A stretch of 64,000 nucleotides of DNA from Prorocentrum cordatum (Eukaryota > Sar > Dinophyceae > Prorocentrales > Prorocentraceae), in the NCBI GenBank assembly GCA_963575745.1, contig CAUYUJ010003642.1:1-64000 (forward strand). The letters run 5' to 3'. The notes beneath the pieces were generated by a model that ran no database searches, was not told the DNA's origin, and saw only the letters and a list, made by a program, of their open reading frames with translations. The position numbers were made by a program, and so were the translations under genes. Positions 40,243-50,813 of this stretch are shown piece by piece. Every line of letters starts with the position of its first letter. Within the stretch, counting starts at the first letter, position 1.

Positions 40243-43130
40243 TCAGGATGAGGGCAAAGTGAATGAGAAGCCCCAGCGTTCTTCAAAAGCGTCGGACCAC
40301 GTAAGAAACTGAAGAAGGAAATCAGTATCAGTGCGCAGACGCTTGAGAGTGGCGCCGTGGATGAGGCCTGCTGTGCGGCCGTGCGGGAGGCCGAGGGCCG
40401 CGTCCACGCAGGTTAGGAGCATGTCCGAACTGCGGGCCAGAGTCGTGGTGGAGGTAGTGGTCGTCGGCGCCGTCGTCGCGTGAGTCTCGGAGTCCGACTT
40501 CACAGTCAGCTGTGCGTTCAGTCTGGGCGCGGCTGCCTGGTGGGGCGGTCAGCGCAGGTGGCCTGCAGGGTACTGCTGCCGTGACGTCAGGGCGCTGTGC
40601 TGCTGAGGTACGGTGGCGTGGGTCCACTGCTGGGCCGGGCTGGGGTCCCTGAGTTTGGGCCTTGGTCTGTGCGCCCGTACTGGGGGACGGCATCTCGGCG
40701 CGGAGCGCAGGTGCAGGGACGGTCAGACTGGAGCAGCTCAGGTGGGCGGTGTCCCCAGACGACAGCGTGGCGGTCCAGTGGCCGGGGTGCTCGCTGGACT
40801 GCCCCCGTACGATACCTCGGAGGCCGTTGATGGGGTTGTGGACTTGACCCTGGACGATGACCGCTGTGCCCGCGTGGAGCCGTGGTGGGATCCAAGCGGC
40901 CAAACGGCAGTTTACGGCTCGGAGGTGACCGATGGTGGTTGGTTGCGGTCCGAGGAAGCGCTCGAAGTGCCCCCGTGCAGTCACAGTGCTAGTGCTGGCA
41001 GCGCTGGTGCTAACACGCGAGGTTGCGAGGGAGCCAGGGCCCAGGGCAGGCGTGTGAGCATGCGAGACGGCCGAGGCTGGCCCCGCTGCCGCGCTACCAG
41101 GTTGTGGCGGGGAGGTCACCCCAGGGCTCGAGGCAGCGTGGGGACCGATGACAGGAATGGCAGGCGTGGTGCCATGCGGGGGGGCTGAAGCCGCCCCCGC
41201 TGGCGTGCTACCAGGTTTTGGCGGGGGGGTCGACTCGAGGCTTGAGGCAGTGTGGGGGCCGATGACAGGAATGGCAGGCGTGGTGCCATGCGGGGGGGCT
41301 GAAGCCGCCCCCGCTGGCGTGCTACCAGGTTTTGGCAGGGGGGTCGGCTCGAGGCTCGAGGCAGTGGGGGGGCTGATGCCAGGGCGGCCCTGGGCGGCCG
41401 TCTGGTGGCCTAGAGGGCGTCTGCGGTCGACGTCGCCGCCGCGCTGTCGGCGTCGCCGCCGCGCTGTAGCTGCGCTCCGTCGCCGCCACTCGTCGCGGAA
41501 GCCGATGAAGAAGTAGTACATGACGTACGTGGCGCACAGGGTGGCCCACGTGGACGGTGACACCACGTTGTACCACTCGATGACCTCCAACCACACACGC
41601 TCCACGAACGCTGCCGTGTAGGCCGACGTGGGTGCCACCTTTGGTGCCGCCGCGGACGACTCAGGGCGTGCTGAATCTGGCAGGGTTGGCGTGAGAGTTG
41701 TCGTCGGCGATGACGTCTCGGCTGCGCTCGGTGCCGGCGTTGGCGCTGGTGTCAACGTTGGTGCCCGCGTAGGCGTGGGCGTGGGTGCTGCCGCTGGCAG
41801 TGCTGGTGTCGAAGCTATGGACGATGCTGCCATGGATGCGAGCGTCGATGCAGACGGCGGAGTTGGTGTAGATGCTGGCTGCAACTCTGGCGTGGGTACC
41901 GGCGTAGGCGCGAGCGTGGGTGGTGACGCTGGCGGTGCTGGCGTCGGAGCTGTCGTCGGTGCTGGCCTCACTGTTGACGTCGGGGTGGGTGTCGGGTCTG
42001 ACGTCGCTGCTGCCTGTGACTCTGGCTTTGGTGCCGGCGTGGTGGGGGCGGCCGCTGGCGCTGGAGGTGCTGGTGTCAGAGCTGTCGTCAGTGCTGGCGT
42101 CGGTGCGGGCGTCGACAGGGACGTCGGTGCTGCCTTCGGCTCTGACGTCGCCGTCCAGGGGGCAGGCGTGGATGCTGACACTGCCGATGCTGGCGTCGGA
42201 GCTGCTGTCATTGGTGCTGACGCCTCGGTTGCACTCGGGGCCGGCGCTGTCGCTGGTGTCGGAGCTGCGTGCGGGTCTGGTGTTGGTGGCGCCGTAGTCG
42301 TGGGCGTAGGTGCTAACGTAGACGATGATGCCGCCGGCGAGTCTGACATGGCTGCCGCCGTGGGCGGCCGCCCGAAAACTGGCACTGCCGATGCGGCCGT
42401 CACAGCTGCCGTCCGTGCTGTCGTCGATGTTGTCGTCGATGCAGACAGCGCCGCAGACGATGAAATCGACGAGGCAGACGTGTCATGACATGACATGGCG
42501 GTCCCACTAGCGTAGGGTGCGCCTGAAGACGGCACCCGCGCCAGCGGCCCTGGGCGAGGCGTCAGGACAGTGAATGGCTGAGGGCTCGTCGAGGCAGGCG
42601 TCGATGCGGTCGTCGGTGCTGACGTCGCTGTTGGGGTCGATGCGGGCCGTGGCGCAGGCGTGGGTGCCGACGTGGCGGACATGATACGGCGTGGCATGGC
42701 GGCCCCAATAGCCGTGGGTGTGCCTGATGGCGACGATCTCGTCGTCGATGCCGCCGTCGGTGCCGACGATACTGAGGCCGACCCTGTCGTCAATGCTGGC
42801 GTCGGTGCGGACGTGAGCGCGGGAGCCACGGCCGTGTATGCCGCCGTGGATGCAGTCATGGGAGCTGTCGTGGATACCGCTGTGGAGGCCGTTTGGGGTG
42901 CTGCCGTAGATGCCGACGTGGGTGCCAACGTTGGTGCCGCCGCCGGCGGGTCTGCCACTGCTGACGTCGAAGGCGGTCGCCCGAAAGCTGTCGCTGCCGA
43001 TGCAAACGTCGGCGCTGGCGTCAAGGCTGGCTGCAACTCTGGCGTGGGTATCGACGTAGGCGCAGGCGTGGGTGCTGACGATGGCAGTGGTGTCGTAGGG
43101 ACTGTCGTCAGGACTGGCCTCGATGGAGAC
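40243..43130 (-). CDS. Pro/Thr/Ala-repeat protein, C-terminal half with SH3-like motif
   Basis: Continuation of the gene at 43130-47261 after a +1 shift near the C6 run at about 43132. It runs in one frame to about 40490, then one further +1 shift leads to a sensible C-terminus (HGATLKRLRTDTDFLLQFLT...) ending at 40243. Order: TPAP repeats (to about 41690); a hydrophobic/aromatic segment ATLCATYVMYYFFIGF near 41530 flanked by Trp and Arg, a likely membrane span; an Arg-rich patch; three 38-residue Pro/Ala/Gly repeats (41050-41390). Near 40850-40740 comes AVIVQGQVHNPINGLRGIV then ATLSSGDTAHL, which fits the NG-x-x-G-x-V...W-x-x-x-L-x-x-G pattern of small SH3-like domains seen in protist proteins. 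A surface or cell-wall-associated protein is one possibility. Confidence 0.55.
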
Positions 43131-45815
43131 GTCGGGGGGTGGCGTCAATGCTGGCTGCAACTCTGGCGTGGGTAGCGGCGTGGGCGCAGGCGTGGGGGTT
43201 GACGCTGACGGTGCTGGCGTAGGAGCTGTCGTCGGTGCTGGCCTCGATGCTGACGTCGGAGCTGACGTCGACACTGGCTGCATCTCTGGCGTGGGTACCG
43301 GCGTGGACGCAGGCGTAGGGGCTGACGCTGGCGGTGTTGTCGTATGAGCTGTCGTCGGTGCTGGTCTCGATGCAGACGCCGGAGCTGGCGTCGATGCTGG
43401 CTGCAACTCTGACGTGGGTACCGGCGTAGGCACAGACGTGGGTGCTGACTCTGGCGGTGCTGGCGTAGTAGGTGTCGTCGGTGCTGGCCTCGATGCAGAC
43501 GTCGGAGCTGGCGTCGATGCTGGCTGCAACTCTGGCGTGGGTAGCGGCGTAGGCGAGGGTGCTGACGCTGACGGTGCTGGCGTAGGAGCTGTCGTCAGTG
43601 CTGGCCTCGGTGCAGACGTCGGAGCTGGCGTCGATGCTGGCTGCAACTCTGGCGTGGTTACCGGCGTAGGCGCAGGCGTGGGTGCTGACGCTGGCGGTGC
43701 TGGCGTAGGAGCTGTTGTCGGTGCTGGCCTCGCTGCAGACGTCGGAGCTGGCGTCGATGCTGACTGCAACTCTGGCGTGGGTACCGGCGTGGGCGCATGC
43801 GTGGGTGCTGCCGCTGGCGGTGCTGGTGTAGAAGCTGTCGTCGGTGCTGGCCTCGATGCGGACGTCGGAGCTGGCGTCGGAGCTGGCTGCAGCTCTGGTA
43901 TGGGTACCGGCGCAGGTGTGGGTGCAGTCGCTGGCGGTGCTGGCGTAGGAGCTGTCGTCGGTACTGGCCTCGATGCAGACGTCGAACCTGGCGTCGATGC
44001 TGGCTGCAACTCTGACGTGGGTACCGGCGTAGGCGCAGGCGGTGCTGGACTCGATGTCGACGACGACGCAGCCACAGGCAACCAGTGAACGTCACCATCG
44101 TCGTCGTAACCGTCCCCATCGCCGTCGAAGATGAATGCAGACGCCGGAGCTGGCGTCGATGCTGGCTGCAACTCTGACGTGGGTACCGGCGTAGGCACAG
44201 GCGTGGGTGCTGACTCTGGCGGTGCTGGCGTAGTAGGTGTCGTCGGTGCTGGCCTCGATGCAGACGTCGGAGCTGGCGTCGATGCTGGCTGCAACTCTGG
44301 CGTGGGTAGCGGCGTAGGCGAGGGTGCTGTCGCTGACGGTGCTGGCGTAGGAGCTGTCGTCAGTGCTGGCCTCGATGCAGACGTCGGAGCTGGCTTCGAT
44401 GCTGGCTGCAACTCTGGCGTGGTTACCGGCGTAGGCGCAGGCGTGGGTGCTGACGCTGGCGGTGCTGGCGTAGGAACTGTTGTCGGCGCTGGCCTCGATG
44501 CAGACGGGGCGGGGGGGCGGAAGAAGGCACGAAGATGGGCGACAGGGGGGCAGTACGACGGAGTAGATGAGTCGAGCTGGCGTCGATGCTGTCTGCAACT
44601 CTGGCGTGGGTTCCGGCGTGGGCGCATGCGTGGGTGCTGCCGCTGGCGGTGCTGGTGTAGTAGCTGTCGTCGGTGCTGGCCTCGATGCGGACGTCGGAGC
44701 TGGCGTCGGAGCTGGCTGCAGCTCTGGTATGGGTACCGGCGCAGGTGTGGGTGCAGTCGCTGGCGGTGCTGGCGTAGGAGCTGTCGTCGGTACTGGCCTC
44801 GATGCAGACGTCGTACCTGGCGTCGATGCTGGCTGCAACTCTGACGTGGGTACCGGCGTAGGCGCAGGCGGTGCTGGCCTCGATGTCGACGACGACGCAG
44901 CCACAGGCAACCAGTGAACGTCACCATCGTCGTCGTAACCGTCCCCATCGCCGTCGAAGATGAATGCAGACGTCGGAGCTGGCGTCGGAGCTGGCTGCAG
45001 CTCTGGCGCGGGTACAGGCGCAGGCGCAGGCTGGGTGTTGACGCTGGTGGTGTTGGCGTAGGAGCTGTCGTCGGTTCTGGCCTCGATGCAGACGTCTGCG
45101 CTGGCGTCGAGGCTGGTTGCAACTCTGGCGTGGGTATCGGCGTAGGCGCAGGCGTGGGTGCTACCGCTGGCAGTGGTGTCGTAGGATCTGTCGTTAGTAC
45201 TGGCCTCGACGGAGACGTCGGGGCTGGCGTCGGTACTGGCTGCAACTCTGGCGTGGGTAGCGGCATGGGTGCAGGCGTGGGTGTTGACGCTGGCTGTGCT
45301 GGCGTAGGAGCTGCACGGACAAGGCCAAAACCTGGGCTTGGTCCCGAAATTCTGGATTTCGGACCAAAAGTCTGGTTCTGGACCCCACGGGGCCCTCCTG
45401 GCGCAGACGTCGGAGCTGGCGTCGCTGCTGGCTGCAACTCTGACGTGGGTAGCGGCGTAGGCGCAGGCGTGGGTGCTGCCGCTGGCGGTGCTGTCGCAGG
45501 AGCTGTCGTCGGTGCTGGCCTCGTTGCAGACGTCGGAGCTGGCGTCGACGCTGGCTGCAACTCTGGCGTGGGTACGGGCGTAGGCGCAGGCGTAGGTGCT
45601 GACGCTGGCGGTGCTGGCGTAGGAGCTGTCATCGGTGCTGGTCTCGATGGAGACGTCGGAGCTGGCGCCGATGCGGCCTGCAACTCTGGCGTAGGTACCG
45701 GCGTAGGCGCAGGCGTGGGTGTTGACGCTGGCGGTGCTGTCGTAGGGGCTGGCGTCGGTGCTGGCCTCGATACGGACGTCGGAGCTGGCGTCGAAGCTGG
45801 CTGCAACTCTGAGGG
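41869..45815. repeat. ~123-bp coding minisatellite with higher-order structure
   Basis: CTGGCTGCAACTCTGGCGTG with variants recurs over twenty times at 117-126-bp spacing (for example near 43027, 43151, 43399, 43519, 43640, 43759, 44003, 44162, 44285, 45113, 45238, 45551, 45672). A larger block of 765 bp beginning at 43371 is repeated at 44136, including the non-repeat marker GCCACAGGCAACCAGTGAAC at 44071 and 44900. The marker offset is 829 because the second block carries a 64-bp insertion. Confidence 0.9.
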
Positions 45816-47261
45816 ACGATGATGCCGAGGAGAGGTCTGTAGGTCACCAGGCTTCGGCGGGCCAGAAGGCGCCGCCGAGCGAGTGGCCATACAGGGAGCG
45901 CAGGAGTGGCTGATTGTGGTGCTGACGTCTCTTGCGGCCGTCGGAGCTGTCGCTGGCTGTACTGGCGTCGCTGCCGTCGATGCTGACGTCGGAGCCACCG
46001 CTGGCAGTGGTGGCGTCGCTGCCGTCGATGCTACCGTCGGAGCCGGCGATGCTATCGATGCCGCCGTCGGAGTCTGTGAAACTGCGGGCGGAGCCGTCGT
46101 CGCTGCCGTCGATGAGGCCGTCGGAGCCGACGATGCTAACGATGCTGACGTCGGAGCCGGCGGTGCTAACGATGCTGCCATCGTAGCTGACGATGCTAGC
46201 GATGCTAGCGGTGCTGCCGTCGGAACCGTCCTCGCCGCCGTCGATGCTGCCGTCGGGGTCGGCGAAACTGTGGTCGTTTCTGCCGTCGGTGGGAGCGTCG
46301 ATGCTGACCTCGGCGCCGGCGCCGGTACTGCGTCGTCAAGGTCGTCGTGGTCGTCGTCGTCTCCACCTCCTCCTGCGGGGCGGGGTGAGGGAGGGGGCGA
46401 GGATGGTGCCGAATCCGTACCCCTCGCTGGCGTCGAGGCTGACTGCAGTGCCGTCGTCAGAGCTGGCGTCGATGCTGTCTGCGGAGCTGGGGTTTGGTCC
46501 GTCGTGGACGTGGGCGTGGAGGCTGCCGAGGACGATGCTGACGTCGATGTTGACGTCGATGGGGCCATAAGCACAGACGCTGGCGTCGGCAAGGCGGACG
46601 GGTCATGGCATGACAGGACGGCCCCTCTAGCGCCAGGTGCACCTGAAGGCAGCACCCTCGCCAACGGCCCTGGGCGAGGCGTCAGGACAGAGGATGTTGA
46701 ACGGCCCGTCGAGGCTGGCGTCGATGCGGTCGGCAGTGCTGGTGGCGATGCTGAGGTCGATGCAAGGACGAGCATGACGACGGCCGAGATGGTGGCCCGT
46801 TTGGGGCGGGCCAGGCCCGCCGTGCCCTTGAAGCCGCAGGCGGAGCCGAGGACGCCGAAGAACGCGTAGCCGACCTTGACGGCCCTTGTGGGGCGGGCCG
46901 GGCCCGCCGTGCCGGCGGAGTCGACGATGTGCTTGACGACGCTCCTGGTGCCCTTGCCGGTGGTACGCAAGACCGTACCGACGGTGCCGAGAGCGATGCC
47001 GAAGGTGGAGCCGAGGCCGTACCCGAAGTTCAGCAAGATAATGCCGACGAAGTTGAGAGCGGTGCCTGCGGTGCCGCGGGAGCGCTCTCGGGGGGAGGTT
47101 GGGGGCCGACTGCTTGTCACGCACGGCGCGACGACGGCAGGCGTGGGAACAGCCCGACCGCACTCAGCACCGCCACCCTCAGCAGTCGGGAGCCCCCCCC
47201 CCCCTGAAGCGGTCTGCACTGCACATTGGCAAGTCACGTGCCCATTTGCGGGTATGATCAT
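43131..47261 (-). CDS. Giant Pro/Thr/Ala-repeat protein with hydrophobic N-terminal segments
   Basis: A minus frame open from 47261 is dominated by TPAPTPVPTPELQPASTPAP-type repeats of about 41 residues (about 123 bp in DNA). Near the N-terminus are TALNFVGIILLNFGYGLGST with GIALGTVGTVL, and KVGYAFFGVLGSACGF. Two copies of GTAGPARPTRA / GTAGLARPKRA flank the latter. Further spans such as ISAVVMLVLA make a membrane-anchored, Pro-rich stalk protein plausible. Around 44570-45000 the frame reads the repeats in the wrong phase (CSQLRRQLRRLH); an insert at about 44515-44578 restores it. The start is uncertain: the minus frame of the upstream ORF meets this one at a C12 run (47193-47204). The plus strand is also open, but its Gly/Ala/Val/Asp product looks like a mirror of the repeat. 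Confidence 0.5.
45311..45410 (-). other. Non-repeat insert with short hairpin inside the minisatellite
   Basis: About 96 bp unlike the surrounding repeat; it keeps the minus frame open (NQTFGPKSRISGPSPGFGLV). TTGGTCCCGAAAT and ATTTCGGACCAA form a near-perfect stem around TCTGG (about 45339-45368). It may be a small insertion or the footprint of one. Confidence 0.6.
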
Positions 47262-47865
47262 AATTCAAATAGTATTTCTCTGCGGTCCATGCTTTGGATC
47301 CACATTGAATCTCAAAACGTAAGTGCGATTGTGTTTTATCAACCACAATTCTGTCCGCGCCAGTGTGCACCTCAATGCTTTGTTTCATCCTTATCATAGG
47401 TGAATCCACCAACAACTCCGACGTCCAGCGGTATATGCGGCGGTCATATGACTGTCGCATACACTTTGAATCCTCCTCTGGGTCGTAGTCGGGGTGGTTG
47501 AGGAAGTCTTCTGGCGGGTCAATAACGTTGTCGAGTATGCTCGCATCAACGTGCTCATCTGCTTGGATCTCTGCTGATAGATCTGCTCTCATATTGTCAT
47601 GTGCCGCTTTTTCCTGCGGTAAGCGGTATGTTTGATATATCCACGATAACGGCAACCAAAGGTTCATCAGATGAGCCTGCAGTTTGGTGAGGTCCATCGT
47701 CCGCAGGAGCGGTATCTTCGGCAGGTGTGGCCACCAGCTCTTCGGGATCGGGTGTCCGAGGAGCGGGCCGTCTGGTCGGTGTACGTGGAATGCGTGGCCT
47801 ATAAATGCTCGGCATACCAAGATATGGCAGACTGCCATCTGTTTTGTGCTGAAGTATTTTGTCAC
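47179..47865 (-). CDS. C-terminal continuation of the Tpt1-like ORF (after +1 shift)
   Basis: In this frame the sequence downstream of about 47610 is complex and well balanced (DLSAEIQADEHVDASILDNV, DPEEDSKCMRQSYDRRIYRW, RIVVDKTQSHLRFEIQ), while the frame of the 885-codon ORF stops at 47597. The most economical reading is that coding passes from that ORF into this frame by a +1 shift near 47600. It ends with RFRGGGAPDC at the C12 tract (47193-47204), beyond which the next frame leads into the Pro/Thr/Ala protein. I recognise no domain in this piece. Confidence 0.55.
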   Translation of the reverse strand: MTKYFSTKQMAVCHILVCRAFIGHAFHVHRPDGPLLGHPIPKSWWPHLPKIPLLRTMDLTKLQAHLMNLWLPLSWIYQTYRLPQEKAAHDNMRADLSAEIQADEHVDASILDNVIDPPEDFLNHPDYDPEEDSKCMRQSYDRRIYRWTSELLVDSPMIRMKQSIEVHTGADRIVVDKTQSHLRFEIQCGSKAWTAEKYYLNYDHTRKWARDLPMCSADRFRGGGAPDC

Positions 47866-50254
47866 GGCATGAGGATGGTCCTTCCAGGGCAGTATTCATA
47901 TATGTCGAGTCAATGGCATATTCGTCGGCACGAATTGGCAATGCAAAGACAACGCCCTTGAGAGGCATGCTTTTGTCATTGTACCATATGTTTACCCATC
48001 GCAAACCGTAGTTGAGAATAGGTATCTGTACCGCGAAGAACTTGTCAAAGACTCCGAAATGAATGATTGGGCAACATATGTGGCCCTTATTCATGGGGAG
48101 CTTGGTATTGTGATTGCCCTTGGGGTAGTGATTGTCGTAATGATAACAGTTGATAGATCCCCAATTCTTGATGATAATGAAGTCCCCCATGCGAACTTCA
48201 TTAAATGCACGCCGACGATCCCAATCTTTTTGTGTAATCTTTGATGTAATGGGTCGAAGAGCCTCTCGGCAGTATGACAGGGCAATTAACCATTCATTAT
48301 CATCTGCTTTGTGATTGGTGTCCGCAATCATAGCACGGACCATTTGCTCATCCAAGGCGTCGGCTCCAGATATGCGGCCAGCAGGGGTTGCCCCCAGCTG
48401 AGGGGCAATCGGTCGCTGAGCCGAAGGTGCTGATGCTGACGTTGTCCTTGGCTGCTGATCCATGTCCTGATCCGTGTCAGCAGGTGTAATCCCAGGAGGG
48501 ATGTCGATGAACTCTCCAGGAAGATAGGCGCAAATTTCGTACTTGCTCAATGGCTGTCTCGCGGCCAATGGCGGGTAGTCCCATGTGGGGCCGTCCGGCC
48601 ATATCTGCTGGCCGTGAGTGTGGCGTGGTTGGAGGCGGCGAATTGCAATAAATGCCGCTGCTGGAACCACGTCCCCTGTCATGATAGCGCCTTGAGCGCC
48701 CAGCCAAAATCTGCAACCAGCTGTTGTGGCGATCTCCATGTTGATCACTAGCTCGACCTCGTTCTTGTAGTGATTGAACTTATATGACTCTACTGAGGTG
48801 TTGGGATTATTCTGGACATTGTCTAGATATGTGCTGGAAATGAAGAATGCCTCCGTGCGTTGTGATGGTTTATGATGCTTGTCTCTCTGAGAAGATTGAT
48901 CGACATAGCCTGGAATGATCCCTGTCTTCAAGATGTTGCGCCAAGCACGGAGTGCTGTGCCGTGGTGGAGGTATTTCACGTCTGTCCATTGTAGGCTCTC
49001 CCAGCCCATATCCCATGGTTTGGAAAGTGGGTTAACGCAACTGTGGCCTCCAACACATCGAATAGCAATGACGCTGTTCCAATCGAAATAGCTGGGACCA
49101 TCTCCCTCAGGGATTGGTTTGGCGTATATTTCGATCCTATTTTTCTGCGGGTCAATATGTTTCTGGAACGCACGAATGATGAAGATCTGGTAATAATCGT
49201 TCCAATCGGGATAACAATATTTTCCACCATCTTTCTTGCAATTCGACACGGCCGCGTCCATGGATGGTCCGTTGTGGTTGTTGCGACCTTTGAATTTCCA
49301 TTGGATCATTTCCTGAAAGGATTCCGAATTACTTGGAATCTTCCATTCACGATCTGTTGTCTTCGTCCAAATGTTGATACGTCTATCGTGAAATTGATTG
49401 ATATGGAACTTTTTGTAGTGAATCTCGTGGCGTAACATGGTCGCGCTGTCTTTGCTCATGTATTTGGGTGCCCCCAGCCACTCATCATCAAGTAACTCGG
49501 GACCATAACGTACGTCGTCGTAATTTGGCAACGATATCCACTTCCATTCTGGAAAGCAACCAGACTGTGCAATATCAGGCGCATGAGCAATCACACAATC
49601 ATCGTGTAACAGTTGTTCGTACCATTCAGTGTTTTCCAGGCAGGCGATCCCATTGATCGCGGATGTACCCCGCAATACTGGACATACGTATGGATGGTCG
49701 TCCTTGATGCCCGCTTGCAGTTTCCACTCTCGAATGGTGCATGCATTATCGAGCACCCCGACCTGGCTGATGTCCTCATGCATGGAACGCCCGCAGCTGT
49801 CCTGCCATGATAATAAATTCATCTCGTGTGGAGAAGATTCCTCTTCGGCAGGAGTTGCCTCCAGCTCCATGGCCTCGAGGTCAGTGCCGTCGTCAGGGAT
49901 CGGTGCTGCCTCGGCTTTCGGGAGCTGATCTGCTGGCTGCTGGTCTGCTGGCGTATGGTGTAGGGTTGGTCCAGGAGCCGATGACTTTGGCACGGCTATC
50001 GATTGCGGACCAGGTTGAAGTGGCTCAGGCAATGGGCCTGGTTGGGCTGGCCGTTCCGCATCGGCCGCCGCGCGCCACGCGGACGTCGGAACATCAGGAT
50101 CATATCCCAATGCCACGCGATCTAATGCATTCTGTCTAAAGAATGTTTTGCATGCTATGATGGTCCGCTCGTTCTCGGCAGCAAGGCCGATACAGTGAGA
50201 TGTAAACCTGTTGTTTTCCACAATGAGTCGTGATCTGGTCGCGTTATCATCCAT
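47597..50254 (-). CDS. 885-residue protein with Tpt1/KptA-like ADP-ribosyltransferase fold
   Basis: The ATG at 50252-50254 overlaps the previous stop in ATGGATGA. Residues about 395-540 (about 49072-48635) match Tpt1/KptA, the NAD-dependent RNA 2'-phosphotransferase of tRNA splicing. The N-lobe signature is IRCVGGHSCVNP, where the family has R-x-x-Q-G-H-S. Then come YLHHGTALRAWRNILKTGI (family: HGT...W..I...GL), a His-rich segment KDKHHKPSQR, VELVINMEIATTAGCRFW (family: V-x-V-D...G..F), and GAIMTGDVVPAAAFI (family: GV.LT..VP..Y). The Arg, Gly-His and His-Gly-Thr positions are kept; the Gln is Gly and spacing is longer. The N-terminal 390 residues include a Pro-rich linker and an unknown domain; the C-terminal part is also unknown. 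A fold assignment is likely; activity is inference. Confidence 0.65.
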   Translation of the reverse strand: MDDNATRSRLIVENNRFTSHCIGLAAENERTIIACKTFFRQNALDRVALGYDPDVPTSAWRAAADAERPAQPGPLPEPLQPGPQSIAVPKSSAPGPTLHHTPADQQPADQLPKAEAAPIPDDGTDLEAMELEATPAEEESSPHEMNLLSWQDSCGRSMHEDISQVGVLDNACTIREWKLQAGIKDDHPYVCPVLRGTSAINGIACLENTEWYEQLLHDDCVIAHAPDIAQSGCFPEWKWISLPNYDDVRYGPELLDDEWLGAPKYMSKDSATMLRHEIHYKKFHINQFHDRRINIWTKTTDREWKIPSNSESFQEMIQWKFKGRNNHNGPSMDAAVSNCKKDGGKYCYPDWNDYYQIFIIRAFQKHIDPQKNRIEIYAKPIPEGDGPSYFDWNSVIAIRCVGGHSCVNPLSKPWDMGWESLQWTDVKYLHHGTALRAWRNILKTGIIPGYVDQSSQRDKHHKPSQRTEAFFISSTYLDNVQNNPNTSVESYKFNHYKNEVELVINMEIATTAGCRFWLGAQGAIMTGDVVPAAAFIAIRRLQPRHTHGQQIWPDGPTWDYPPLAARQPLSKYEICAYLPGEFIDIPPGITPADTDQDMDQQPRTTSASAPSAQRPIAPQLGATPAGRISGADALDEQMVRAMIADTNHKADDNEWLIALSYCREALRPITSKITQKDWDRRRAFNEVRMGDFIIIKNWGSINCYHYDNHYPKGNHNTKLPMNKGHICCPIIHFGVFDKFFAVQIPILNYGLRWVNIWYNDKSMPLKGVVFALPIRADEYAIDSTYMNTALEGPSSCRDKILQHKTDGSLPYLGMPSIYRPRIPRTPTRRPAPRTPDPEELVATPAEDTAPADDGPHQTAGSSDEPLVAVIVDISNIPLTAGKSGT

Positions 50255-50795
50255 CTAAGTCGGTAATCTGTTGTAGAAACTGCTCAAACACAACCCAAGT
50301 AACAGCGTGTGCATCTTCAACCGTTTTAATGATCTTGGGGTGGAGGAGCTCTTGTTTCTCGACTGAATCCCAGGATGCCCAAGCCCCAGGGTAGCCGTTG
50401 ATCAACAGTAAGAGGTACTGGAATAAGTCGTCGTATGCCAGACCACATGGACCATTTTCAGGAATAGCCTTGTTCGGCTCGCGAGGGTCATGTGTTGGTG
50501 TCCGTATCGGCATTCCAGGAATAGGTTCCATTGCGTCGCCTGCGTTAGCAGGCAGTGATGCCCACAGCGTACCATCGGCACATGATGCCATCCACGCACA
50601 ATGAGCCATCTCGCTTGCCGTCTGTGTCATCAGCGACGTGAGGATGAGGTCTCTCTTCCACTCGTTTGTCATCTTCTCTCTGAAGCCGAGAGCCGCCATG
50701 ATCTCCTTGGTCTGTGTGTAGGCCTGCTCATCCGTGACAGGAGTCAGCAATGGCGCTCTGAATGGATATGGCTGAGAGGGCAGTGACTGAATCAA
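50247..50795 (-). CDS. 182-residue ORF of unknown function
   Basis: The segment is in the same frame as the 630-codon ORF upstream, separated from it only by one UGA (50814-50816) and six codons, so it may be the C-terminal part of that protein. It is non-repetitive (LPSQPYPFRAPLLTPVTDEQ, EKMTNEWKRDLILTSLM, AYDDLFQYLLLLINGYPGAW). No initiating ATG is obvious at the start. It ends DLDG-TGA, overlapping the ATG of the Tpt1-like ORF by eight bases. No family is recognised. Confidence 0.55.
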   Translation of the reverse strand: MIQSLPSQPYPFRAPLLTPVTDEQAYTQTKEIMAALGFREKMTNEWKRDLILTSLMTQTASEMAHCAWMASCADGTLWASLPANAGDAMEPIPGMPIRTPTHDPREPNKAIPENGPCGLAYDDLFQYLLLLINGYPGAWASWDSVEKQELLHPKIIKTVEDAHAVTWVVFEQFLQQITDLDG

Positions 50796-50813
50796 GGCGC
50801 AGAAGCTACGGTA

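Noticed and set aside
41628-46869. Plus-strand Gly/Ala/Val/Asp repeat ORFs as genes.
   Set aside because: They mirror the minus-strand repeat protein, stop at every irregularity of the array, and lack the non-repetitive domains found on minus.
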